From positions 7,998,001 through 8,062,000 of the forward strand of contig OZ245814.1 in the NCBI GenBank assembly GCA_965228415.1: 64,000 bases of DNA, in the 5' to 3' direction. The translations under genes were made by a program, and so were the position numbers. The notes below the pieces were generated by a model. That model was not told the origin of the DNA and did no database searches. It was given only the letters and a program-made list of their open reading frames with translations. Positions 52,738 through 61,913 of this stretch are shown here, piece by piece (positions within the stretch are counted from its first letter, which is position 1; each line of letters begins with the position of its first letter). The stretch comes from Agaribacillus sp965228415. Its GTDB lineage: Bacteria; Bacteroidota; Bacteroidia; Cytophagales; Cyclobacteriaceae.

Positions 52738-54240
52738 ATGAAAAATATAAAGAAACTATTAGCTACCACTGTTGCTGGAGCTTTAATTATATTATTGGCT
52801 AACTCTTGTGGAGAAGACTTTGTTACGAAAGATTTTACGAATGGCGTGACGGATGAAAACTTTTTTAAAAATGAAAGTGATGCTTTGCAGGCGTTGACCG
52901 CTGTGTATGATATTGTCAGCGCAAGCGGTTTATACCTGGAGGCTGCGGAGGTCCTGGGGGATTGTCCAAGTGATGATATTCTGGAACTCACCGGAGATAA
53001 CGGAGATTTTGGCCCACACTTTAAAGCAGCCAGTGATTTTAGGTTTTTACCAAACAATAGATTTTCCATGGCCCGATGGTTTGACGCTTACAAAGGGGTT
53101 TTCCGGGCCAATATATTGTTGCAGCGACTCCCGGACATAGAGATGGATCAAGCCATTAAAAATAGGATCGAAGGTGAAACAAAATTTTTAAGAGCCCTCT
53201 TCTATTTTAACCTGGTAGTCACATTTGGCGATGTTCCATTTACGACTGAGGTTTTGACAAGGGAGGAATATAATGAACTGGCCAGAACTGATCGCAGTAT
53301 CATATATGGACAAATGGAGCAGGACCTGATGGATGCCGCCGGGTTTTTACCGGAAGATGCAAGTGATCCCGTAGGTAGAGCTACAAGAGGAGCAGCCAAT
53401 GGGTTATTAAGCAGGGTGTACCTGTACCAGAGTAAATGGTCTGAAGCAGCCAACGCCGCCAAGAGCGTTATGGACCAAAATACATATCAGCTGGTCGCCG
53501 GTGAGGATTTCCATAAATTGTTTAGCGGACAATTGGAAAATAGTTCAGAGTCGCTATTCGAAATGCAGTCTGTTTCAAATGCCCCAAGTTTTTGGTCAGG
53601 AAGTACAGAAAATCACAGGTCAATTCATTGGAGCCCGGTTATAGGTTGGGCCAACTGGTTCTCGCCAAGCCCAGGTGCTTATGAACAATTTCAGGCAGAA
53701 CCGGCAGATGTAAGAAGGTCCGGTAGTATACTGCGTGTTGGAGCGGTTCCTACCGATATGATCGACACCGACGGCGATGGCGTTCAGGAACCATTTCCAT
53801 CAGGAAATATGAATTCATCATACTTTCATGATAATCAGTGCAGAAAATGGCTCCCCGAAGGTCAGCCGATGTCTTCCGGTAATAGCTTTAACGTCAACTT
53901 TACTATTCTGCGCTACGCCGAGGTATTGTTAAACTATGCCGAAGCACAAAACGAATTAGGCAATAGCACTGAAGCGCTGGGTGCGGTCAATCAAATACGC
54001 ACCAGGGCGCAAGTGCCGGATCTAACAGAAACTAACCAGGGTCTTTTAAGAGATCTCATTAGAAGCGAAAGAAGAAAAGAATTGCTTTTTGAAGGTCAAC
54101 GATATTTCGATATTCAAAGGTGGGGGATAGCCGAACAAGTGCTTGGCCCGCTGGGTTATGAAACAGGCCGCCATGAGTTTTGGCCGGTACCTGTGTCAGA
54201 ATTGGATCTGATGCCTAACCTGACACAATATCCGGAATAG
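52738..54240 (+). CDS. SusD/RagB-family nutrient-binding lipoprotein
   Basis: This 500-residue lipoprotein has signal MKNIKKLLATTVAGALIILL and lipobox ANSC. SusD marks are EGETKFLRALFYFNLVVTFG, DVPFTTEVLTREEYNELART, RGAANGLLSRVYLYQSKWSE, LRYAEVLLNYAEAQNELGNS, SERRKELLFEGQRYFDIQRW and HEFWPVPVSELDL at the end. It partners the upstream SusC. A 16-bp hairpin follows at 54273-54308 before the FG-GAP gene. Confidence 0.96.
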   Translation: MKNIKKLLATTVAGALIILLANSCGEDFVTKDFTNGVTDENFFKNESDALQALTAVYDIVSASGLYLEAAEVLGDCPSDDILELTGDNGDFGPHFKAASDFRFLPNNRFSMARWFDAYKGVFRANILLQRLPDIEMDQAIKNRIEGETKFLRALFYFNLVVTFGDVPFTTEVLTREEYNELARTDRSIIYGQMEQDLMDAAGFLPEDASDPVGRATRGAANGLLSRVYLYQSKWSEAANAAKSVMDQNTYQLVAGEDFHKLFSGQLENSSESLFEMQSVSNAPSFWSGSTENHRSIHWSPVIGWANWFSPSPGAYEQFQAEPADVRRSGSILRVGAVPTDMIDTDGDGVQEPFPSGNMNSSYFHDNQCRKWLPEGQPMSSGNSFNVNFTILRYAEVLLNYAEAQNELGNSTEALGAVNQIRTRAQVPDLTETNQGLLRDLIRSERRKELLFEGQRYFDIQRWGIAEQVLGPLGYETGRHEFWPVPVSELDLMPNLTQYPE

Positions 54241-54272
54241 AAATTATTGTTCCATAAATAATAATGAATGCC

Positions 54273-54308
54273 CGAATGATGCTTGGTAGCAATACCAGGC
54301 ATCGTTCG
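54273..54308 (+). terminator. Hairpin with GCAA tetraloop after SusD
   Basis: The arms CGAATGATGCTTGGTA (54273-54288) and TACCAGGCATCGTTCG (54293-54308) pair along 16 positions, two as G-U, around a GCAA (GNRA) tetraloop. CTTTAAATT follows. The two wobble pairs preserve the helix rather than break it, which suits an RNA-level function. The rest of 54241-54523 shows no convincing gene. Confidence 0.7.
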
Positions 54309-54523
54309 CTTTAAATTATTAACTAAATTTGATATGAGTTCGGCTTACTTTTTTGGCAATGAAAAGAGTAAGAGCCTGTCCGGCTTGAGGACAAAAGCTT
54401 TGATAGCGCTAACAAATGCAGTTAATGAGCTACTGGCGATAGATCAGTTATACAGAACTCAGGTTAATTTATAATGTCTTAAAAACAATCCCTGATAGCA
54501 GGACATAAAACCGCTGTATTAAT

Positions 54524-57500
54524 ATGAGCCTGGAAGTAACCGTTAGAAATGTATACACTGGTTGGATCCTCCTGGTATTTTTCTCGCTGATGGCTTGCCA
54601 TAAAAAATCGCAGCAGGATGATTTACCGCCAGGTGCCTATCGATTGGTCTCAAAGGACCACTCTGGAATCGATTTTGTAAACAAGTTAAGGGAAACAGAA
54701 CATAACAATATCCTTAAATACCCTTATTTCTACAATGGGGGAGGTGTAGCCATAGGTGATTTGAATAATGACGGCTTACCGGATATTTATTTTACCGGAA
54801 ATATGTCGGGAGATCGGTTATACCTTAACAAAGGTGATCTAAGGTTTGAGGATATTACCAGGAAGTCGAATATCATAAAATCTAACCTTTGGACCACGGG
54901 TGTCTCATTGGTTGACATAAACCACGATGGCTGGTTAGATATTTATGTCTGTCGGTCTGGTACCGGCGCTTATCGAAACAATCTGCTGTATGTCAATCAG
55001 CAAAATGGGCGCTTTAAGGAACAGGCAAAAGCTTACGGGCTGGATGATAATGGCTATTCCGTGCAGTCCTACTTCTTTGACTATGACCTGGATGGTGATT
55101 TGGATATGTACCTGGTCAACCATTCCACCAGGTTTTTCGCCAGTCAGGAAGAACTGTTTGGTTTAAAGGGAAAACCAGAGGAAGACGAGGCGGACAAGCT
55201 GTACCAAAACAATGGAAACGGTACTTTTGAAGAAGTCGGAACCCGGGCTGGCATTCATCACTTCGGTTTTGGGCTCAGCGCTGCAATCGCAGACTTTGAT
55301 GGCGATGGATACCCGGATATTTACGTGGCCAACGATTTTTTTGAACCGGATTATCTATATCATAACAACCGTGATGGCACTTTTACCGATGTGTTGCAGG
55401 AGGTTATGGGCCACACATCTTTCTCCAGCATGGGGGCAGACGCGGCGGATTTTAACAACGACGGTTTCACAGACATTATGGTATGCGATATGCAGGCCAG
55501 CAGCAACTTCCGAAAAAAAGCCAACATGGCCAGCATGGATATTCAGCGTTTTGATCGCATGATAAAAGAAGGGTATCATTACCAGTATATGCGCAATACA
55601 CTTCAATTGAATTCAGGCATGGGACGGTTTAGCGAGGTGGCTGAATTGTGCAATGTTGCCGAAACCGACTGGAGCTGGGGGCCTTTGTTTGTGGATATGG
55701 ACAATGATGGTTGGAAAGACCTTTTTGTTTCCAACGGTATAAGGAGAGATATTCAATACAAAGATATTTACCTGGATATCCAAAAAAAGAATTTGAAAGC
55801 GTCGACACTAATGTCGCTCGATGTTATTGAGCATTTTCCGGTTTACCGGAATAAAAATTACAGTTTTCAAAACAACGGGGATATGGGGTTCTTAGATCAA
55901 TCCAATACCTGGGGTGTTGATTATGAGGGGTTTACAACAGGCGCAGCTTATGGGGATCTGGACGGAGATGGAGATCTTGATCTTGTTTTGAATAACGTGG
56001 ACGATGAAGCGTTGATTTATGAAAATATATTTTACCGGCCTGGACAGAAAAAGTCAAATTACCTCCAGGTAGTATTAAAAGGATCCGGAAAAAACCCTAT
56101 GGCTACCGGCGCCAGGGTGAGGCTTAAATCAGGTGATTTAATACAGTACCAATACCTGCAGCCAACCAGGGGTTTTCAGTCTTTTTCCGAGCCAATTATT
56201 CATTTTGGTCTCGATTCACTTTCGAAAGTTGATGAAATTCAGGTTTGGTGGGCAGATGGTACCATAACGACCCAAAGTAATATTGAGTCCAACAATAGAA
56301 TTGAGATTCATCAAAACAACACCACCCGCGCTGAAAACAAGAAAAGTACCGCAAAGCCTCTTTTTACTAATCAAACTGATAAAATTGCTATTGACTACGT
56401 TCACACGGAAAAGGTTTATGATGATTTCAAACGCGAACTTTTGATTCCTCATAAATATTCTCAAATGGGGCCGGCGCTTGCCGTTGGAGACGTAAATCGC
56501 GATGGCCTGGATGATTTTTATATCGGCGGCGCAAGAGACAATACCGGTGGTTTGTACCTCCAATCAGAGACAGGAGACTTTGTTCTGATAGCTGCCGCCA
56601 CCTGGATGAAAGATAAAAAATATGAAGATACCGGCGCCTTGTTTTTTGATGCTGACAAAGATGGCGATCTGGACCTGTACGTGGCCAGCGGCAGCAATGA
56701 ATGGCCGAAGGCTTCGCCCATGTATCACGATCGCTTTTACAGGAATGATGGGTTGGGGGGATTTACAAGAGTGGCCGGCGTGATTCCGGATCTGCCCGTC
56801 AGTACCCAGGCGGTTAGCGCCGGCGATATTGATAATGACGGTGATCTTGATTTATTTGTAGGAGGCAGAATAAATCCCGGCGCATACCCATTGGCTCCCT
56901 TCTCAAAAATTCTATTGAATGACAACGGAAGGTTTTTAGATAAAACATTGGATGTTGCTCCTGATATTGATAAAGTCGGCATGGTAACGGATGCACTTTG
57001 GGTTGATTTCGATGCCGATCGCGATTTGGATTTGATGATTGTCGGGGAATGGATGCCTGTTACGTTCTTTGAAAATGATGCCGGTAAGCTTGTCCGCTAC
57101 CGGCATGAGGCGCTCGATAATACACATGGCTGGTGGTATAGTCTGGCATCAGGGGATCTGGATTTGGATGGAGATCTGGATTTTGTGATAGGCAACCTGG
57201 GTGAGAATTATAAGTACAAAGCAACACCCAATGAACCATTTGAAGTTTACGCCGATGATTTTGACGAAAATGGAACGTTTGATATTGTCCTGGGCTTTCA
57301 CGAAGATGATAAAATCTTTCCGCTGCGGGGAAAGCAATGCTCCTCACAACAAATGCCTTTTATCAAGGAAAAATTTCCCAGTTATTCAGCATTTGCTGCT
57401 TCTGATATTGCACAGGTCTACGGAGAAGAAAAAATCAACCGGGCCCATCACCTGAAAGCCCATACATTCTCCAGTATCTACATTGAAAACCTGGGTCAGG

Positions 57501-57847
57501 GGGAATTCAGGATTGACAAACTACCGGTTGCTGCTCAACTGTCCTCAACAAACGGGATAATCATTGAAGACTTTGACAGAGATGGCTTGCCGGATTTGCT
57601 CATGGCTGGAAATATGTATCACAGTGAAGCTGAAACAGCCAGAAATGATGCCGGTGTTGGTGTATTTTTAAAAGGTGATGGAAAACGTGACTTTGCAGCA
57701 ATACCTGCACACACCAGCGGCTTCCTGGCACCGTGGGATGTAAAAAATGTGAGTACCTTAAAAGGAACCGATGGTGATATGCTGGTTCTGGTAGCCTGTA
57801 ATGATGATCGACTTCAGTTTTTTGCGGTATATAAAAATGACAAGTGA
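54524..57847 (+). CDS. FG-GAP/VCBS-repeat lipoprotein with ASPIC/UnbV domain (1,107 aa)
   Basis: This lipoprotein has lipobox SLMAC (Cys about residue 25). Many calcium-loop propeller repeats run through it (DLNNDGLPDIYFTGNM, DYDLDGDLDMYLVNHS, DFDGDGYPDIYVANDF, DIDNDGDLDLFVGGRI). An ASPIC/UnbV segment lies about residues 510-585 (PTRGFQSFSEPIIHFG, IQVWWADG). The late family motif RGKQCSSQQMPFIKEKF is present. It is a relative of the proteins at 18865-22242 and 57879-61196. It follows SusD in the third ECF-controlled locus, suggesting a surface role connected to that transporter. The biochemical role is unknown. Confidence 0.94.
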   Translation: MSLEVTVRNVYTGWILLVFFSLMACHKKSQQDDLPPGAYRLVSKDHSGIDFVNKLRETEHNNILKYPYFYNGGGVAIGDLNNDGLPDIYFTGNMSGDRLYLNKGDLRFEDITRKSNIIKSNLWTTGVSLVDINHDGWLDIYVCRSGTGAYRNNLLYVNQQNGRFKEQAKAYGLDDNGYSVQSYFFDYDLDGDLDMYLVNHSTRFFASQEELFGLKGKPEEDEADKLYQNNGNGTFEEVGTRAGIHHFGFGLSAAIADFDGDGYPDIYVANDFFEPDYLYHNNRDGTFTDVLQEVMGHTSFSSMGADAADFNNDGFTDIMVCDMQASSNFRKKANMASMDIQRFDRMIKEGYHYQYMRNTLQLNSGMGRFSEVAELCNVAETDWSWGPLFVDMDNDGWKDLFVSNGIRRDIQYKDIYLDIQKKNLKASTLMSLDVIEHFPVYRNKNYSFQNNGDMGFLDQSNTWGVDYEGFTTGAAYGDLDGDGDLDLVLNNVDDEALIYENIFYRPGQKKSNYLQVVLKGSGKNPMATGARVRLKSGDLIQYQYLQPTRGFQSFSEPIIHFGLDSLSKVDEIQVWWADGTITTQSNIESNNRIEIHQNNTTRAENKKSTAKPLFTNQTDKIAIDYVHTEKVYDDFKRELLIPHKYSQMGPALAVGDVNRDGLDDFYIGGARDNTGGLYLQSETGDFVLIAAATWMKDKKYEDTGALFFDADKDGDLDLYVASGSNEWPKASPMYHDRFYRNDGLGGFTRVAGVIPDLPVSTQAVSAGDIDNDGDLDLFVGGRINPGAYPLAPFSKILLNDNGRFLDKTLDVAPDIDKVGMVTDALWVDFDADRDLDLMIVGEWMPVTFFENDAGKLVRYRHEALDNTHGWWYSLASGDLDLDGDLDFVIGNLGENYKYKATPNEPFEVYADDFDENGTFDIVLGFHEDDKIFPLRGKQCSSQQMPFIKEKFPSYSAFAASDIAQVYGEEKINRAHHLKAHTFSSIYIENLGQGEFRIDKLPVAAQLSSTNGIIIEDFDRDGLPDLLMAGNMYHSEAETARNDAGVGVFLKGDGKRDFAAIPAHTSGFLAPWDVKNVSTLKGTDGDMLVLVACNDDRLQFFAVYKNDK

Positions 57848-57878
57848 TCCGTTGGTTAGCACAGCTTATACCGGATTT

Positions 57879-60800
57879 TTACTGTTGAGCCACACTGCCT
57901 AAGGCAACTCCTTTTTTGGTAAATCTCCATAAATCCACGGTATCATCATTTCTGCTAAACATGAAAACACCATCCTGTTCCCCGGTTTTAATTTTATGGA
58001 TACTTTTAACTTCGCCTGTTACGAGCAGGCCGGATTCCGATGCCGGTATGGCAGAAAAACCGTCTTTGCCTTTTCCTATCAACACTAACCCGAAGCTCGC
58101 ATCATTCCGGGTAGTTTCCACTTCGGCGTCATACAAATTGCCGGCTACAATTAGATCGGGGAATTCATCGCCATTGTAATCAAATGGCAGGATGGCTTCA
58201 ACAGAAGATATCTGAGAAAGATTTGGCAGTGTGTGGACTGTGAATTTTCCATTGACATTTTCAAACCAGGCGTGTTCAAACATTTTTGCCTGAAAGTGGA
58301 GGGCATCATCGAGCATATTGTCACCATAAATCTCCTCCAGCGAGGCATCTGCAAAGGATTCAAAAGTTTCAAACCGATGGGCAATAGCAGGAACCTGTTG
58401 GGAGGAACATTCTCTTCCTCTTAGTGGCAGTTTTTTTCCCTGTTTTTCATAACTCAATACAATGTCCGACGATCCGTTATTGTCAAAATCATTGGCGTAG
58501 ATTAAAAAGGGATGGCTTGGAGAGGCCTTATACTTATAGTTCAACCCAAGGTTTCCGGCAACCAAATCCATATCGCCATCATTATCTACGTCTATGGTGG
58601 TGAGTGCCCGCCACCAGCCGGTAATATCTTCCAGTTCAAATTTATCTGTTACGTTGATAAATTTTCCCTTCCTGTAATTGAAAACCTCAATTCCCATCCA
58701 CTCTCCCGTGATGATCAGTTCTTCTACACCATCATCATCCAGGTGTTCCCACCTGGCAGCGGTAACCAAACCGACCTTTTGTAAAGCTCCCAGCCGGTCC
58801 GCCTCCAATATCTTGTAGGAAAGTGTCGCGTTATTTCCTCCCGCATTTTCCAGGATAATTGATTCCGGTGCAAAAGGATAATGACCGGGGATAATCCTGC
58901 CTCCTATAAATAAATCCATGTCTCCATCCTGATCAAAGTCCAGGGGTAGCACAGTTTTTCCACTGGAAGAAATAGCCGGTAGCCCATTTGCTTTTTGGAA
59001 CTGCCCGCCGTCATTATAATAAAGCCTATCCTGGTAGAACTCCCCGTTTTTAGTTGGGTCATTTCCGCCGCTGACAACAAATAGATCTAAATCATTATCA
59101 GCATCCAGGTCATACAAAATACAGCCGGTGTCTTCATAAATACTATCCTTTTCCCACGGTCCGGGAGTTGGACGGTATTGGTTGTCACCGGTTTGGATAA
59201 GCAATCTTGCCACACTATTAGTCGCGTTGCCAATAAACAGGTCAGTTAAACCGTCTCCGTTTACATCCCCCGAGGCACTGCCAGGCCCCAAATTGGAGTT
59301 TTTATGTGGTAGGAGCGGCTCATTTGCAAAATCGTCGAATTTATCCTCGGTATGCCGAAAGGGAATATCCGGATCCTTAATCCGGCGAAAAGGCTTACCG
59401 GATGGCTGAGCTGTCGCAAGCTGGGCTTCTTGGGAATTGGCATAATTTATTTCGAGTAATTGATCGCCCGGAACAGCTTGCAAATAGCTCATTTTTCCAT
59501 CGGGCCAGATGACTGTCACTTCATCGATAACGGCGGCTTCTCCAAGTCCAAAATGAATTATTGGTTCAACCGATGATTGAAAGCCCCGGGTAAGTGTGTG
59601 TTCGATGTATTGTACTTTGTCCTGCTGTCGTATCGTAATTTTGGTGCCCAGTCCGAGAGGATTGTTTTTAGGTCCCTGTAGTTTTATTCTTAAATAATGA
59701 TGCGTATTCGAGGAAAGGTTCTGATATATGGAGGCCGGGGCGTTGACATTGTTAACAACCAGGTCCAGATCTCCGTCGTTGTCCAGATCTCCATATGCTG
59801 CGCCGTTTGAGAAACCCTTGTCATCCAATCCCCACTCCTTGGTTTTTGTCTGAAAGGTTAGATTTTCCGAATTTCGAAAGGCATAATTACTTAGCGGTGT
59901 GCTGGGTAGTTTTGTATAGTCAGGTTTGCTGCCAAAAAAAGAAGCTTTATCAAAACTCACATTGGCATCATTGTTATTGACATCTCTGAGAATGCCATTA
60001 GTGATGTAGATATCTTTCAGGCCATCGTTATCCAGGTCTGCAAATAACGCACTCCAGCTCCAATCTGTTTTGGCGAGTCCGGCCAATTGAGAAATATCGC
60101 TGAAAACCGGTGATCCATCACTGTTGACACCATTATTGAGTTGTAGGGTATTATGCATGTATTGGTAGTGAAAGCCAAAGCTAACCGCCTGATAAAAGCT
60201 GGCGGGACTCATGCTGGCCATGTTGGTTTTCGAACGTTTATGATCAGAAGGGGTCATATCCACCTGGGCAATATCCAATAATCCATCATTGTTAAAATCG
60301 GCGGCATCTATGCCCATTCCAAACATGGCAGTATGGTTCGTACTTTCCTTAATTACCTCGCGGAAAGTATTATCCTGATTGTTGATATAGAAAAAATCGG
60401 GAACGTTGAAATCGTTAGACAGGAAGAGATCCGTCCATCCGTCATTGTTAAAATCCGAGGCCACTATTCCCAGTGTCAATCCAAGATTCTGAACTTGCGC
60501 CTCGGCGGTAACATCCTTAAAAGTGCCGTTCTGTTCATTATGATACAAATGTCCCGAATGCTCCAATTTGTTTTCCAGCATCATTTGCCGATAAAAATAA
60601 TTGCCCTGACTTACCTCAAACTGAGGGTAGTTGGCAACAAATACATCCAGGTATCCATCGCGGTCATAGTCAAAAAAGGTAGATTGAATCGAGGGGGAGC
60701 TATCTGCCAAACCATATGCCGCTGCCTCCTCGGAAAAAGTGTTATCACCATTGTTGATCAAAAGCTGATTGACCGGTTTTCGGTCCCTGCCTGAAACAGC

Positions 60801-61196
60801 TAAATAAATATCCATCCACCCATCATTGTTAATGTCAACCATCGATACGCCGGTATACCACCGGTTATCGCCGCTGACACCAGCCGATTCACTGATATCT
60901 TCAAATTGAAAATTTCCTTTATTCAAATACAGTTTATTTGGCACCATGTTTCCGGTAAAAAATAAATCCTGTAATCCATCATTATTGATATCGGCAATAG
61001 CCACGCCACCGCCCAGGTATATATATGGAAAAGTATAATAATTGAAAGTATCTGACTCATACAGGTTATTGGAGAAATCTACACCGGATTGTTGTTGGTC
61101 AACTAAATCAAAACCAGCGGTATGATTGTTTTTTTCTGTTTTTTGACAAGCAAAAAATGTCAACAAGCAGAGTGTAAAATATAGGCTGTATTTCAT
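57879..61196 (-). CDS. FG-GAP/VCBS-repeat lipoprotein with ASPIC/UnbV domain (1,105 aa), no adjacent SusCD of its own strand
   Basis: The lipoprotein signal is MKYSLYFTLCLLTFFAC. Propeller repeats (DINNDGLQDLFFTGNM, DYDRDGYLDVFVANYP, DFNNDGWTDLFLSNDF, DFDQDGDMDLFIGGRI) and the ASPIC/UnbV segment (LTRGFQSSVEPIIHFG, VTVIWPDGKMSYL) are arranged as in its two relatives, with late motif RGRECSSQQVPAIAHRF. It is convergent with the relative at 54524-57847, with only 31 bases between the stops. It has no SusCD partner on its strand, so it is either a copy separated from its locus or one that serves several transporters. Confidence 0.94.
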   Translation of the reverse strand: MKYSLYFTLCLLTFFACQKTEKNNHTAGFDLVDQQQSGVDFSNNLYESDTFNYYTFPYIYLGGGVAIADINNDGLQDLFFTGNMVPNKLYLNKGNFQFEDISESAGVSGDNRWYTGVSMVDINNDGWMDIYLAVSGRDRKPVNQLLINNGDNTFSEEAAAYGLADSSPSIQSTFFDYDRDGYLDVFVANYPQFEVSQGNYFYRQMMLENKLEHSGHLYHNEQNGTFKDVTAEAQVQNLGLTLGIVASDFNNDGWTDLFLSNDFNVPDFFYINNQDNTFREVIKESTNHTAMFGMGIDAADFNNDGLLDIAQVDMTPSDHKRSKTNMASMSPASFYQAVSFGFHYQYMHNTLQLNNGVNSDGSPVFSDISQLAGLAKTDWSWSALFADLDNDGLKDIYITNGILRDVNNNDANVSFDKASFFGSKPDYTKLPSTPLSNYAFRNSENLTFQTKTKEWGLDDKGFSNGAAYGDLDNDGDLDLVVNNVNAPASIYQNLSSNTHHYLRIKLQGPKNNPLGLGTKITIRQQDKVQYIEHTLTRGFQSSVEPIIHFGLGEAAVIDEVTVIWPDGKMSYLQAVPGDQLLEINYANSQEAQLATAQPSGKPFRRIKDPDIPFRHTEDKFDDFANEPLLPHKNSNLGPGSASGDVNGDGLTDLFIGNATNSVARLLIQTGDNQYRPTPGPWEKDSIYEDTGCILYDLDADNDLDLFVVSGGNDPTKNGEFYQDRLYYNDGGQFQKANGLPAISSSGKTVLPLDFDQDGDMDLFIGGRIIPGHYPFAPESIILENAGGNNATLSYKILEADRLGALQKVGLVTAARWEHLDDDGVEELIITGEWMGIEVFNYRKGKFINVTDKFELEDITGWWRALTTIDVDNDGDMDLVAGNLGLNYKYKASPSHPFLIYANDFDNNGSSDIVLSYEKQGKKLPLRGRECSSQQVPAIAHRFETFESFADASLEEIYGDNMLDDALHFQAKMFEHAWFENVNGKFTVHTLPNLSQISSVEAILPFDYNGDEFPDLIVAGNLYDAEVETTRNDASFGLVLIGKGKDGFSAIPASESGLLVTGEVKSIHKIKTGEQDGVFMFSRNDDTVDLWRFTKKGVALGSVAQQ

Positions 61197-61913
61197 AGGA
61201 AATTGTATAAAAGAATAACTTCTAAATTAGCTTATTTGACATACTATTACAACTTTTTGGGGATGCTAGATTTTGCTATGACCGGGAAACCGGCGGTTCA
61301 TTTGCCAGGAGGGTTAATGCGAAAAGCCACAGACTAGCGGAAATGGATGACCACAAAATTCCTGAACCGCCGTGCAACAGGGGGAAAGCGTTATAAATGG
61401 TCATTTGTACTTTTTTAAGTAATTGACGAGCCAGTGATTTATGGAATATGACTGTTCGGTAAGCCTCACATTTCTCTTCGGAATGCTATTTTCTTACAGG
61501 CCTCCATTTTTGGCTACACAATATTTTGTTAACCGTTGGGGAATTGAAAAATCAGATAACTTTTTGTCTTTACTGATCGGTGCGGCATGTACCTGGCAAT
61601 TGGCTGATTCTTAATTTGATAATCACCAATTTCATACTGTTTTTGATGATGGAATGCCGCAATTTGGGTGAATTTTATTTTAATCTCTGAGTGCTGCCTT
61701 TTTTGACAAAAATGGAGATTTGGAGCTCTGAAATTATCAAATTCATCACGAAACCTGACAAGGATTGTGAATTTGGAAAAAACAGTAAGATAGTCTGGTG
61801 ATCATTGCCTACGTTTGGAATTTGGGCGGATTTTTTATGTCCCCATACAGGTGAAATTTATTTTTTTAATAGAGTCTTATTTTTTTATCGACTCAAAAAC
61901 AGCTTTCAATCTA
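61197..61913. other. Divergent intergenic region with inverted repeat
   Basis: These 717 bases hold no believable gene. CCGG-GAAA-CCGG (61282-61293) forms a short hairpin with a GNRA loop, and CGGCGGTTCA (61291-61300) pairs perfectly with TGAACCGCCG (61363-61372) across 62 bases. The right half is A/T-rich and should hold the promoter of the large secreted protein. Confidence 0.45.

Noticed and set aside
54283..54474. 63-residue plus-strand frame between SusD and FG-GAP
   Set aside because: It begins inside the hairpin arm and has no family resemblance or ribosome-binding site; the hairpin explains the region better.
60333..60794. 153-residue plus-strand frame within the FG-GAP gene at 57879-61196
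   Set aside because: It is antisense to calcium-loop repeats, whose biased codons keep the opposite frame open.
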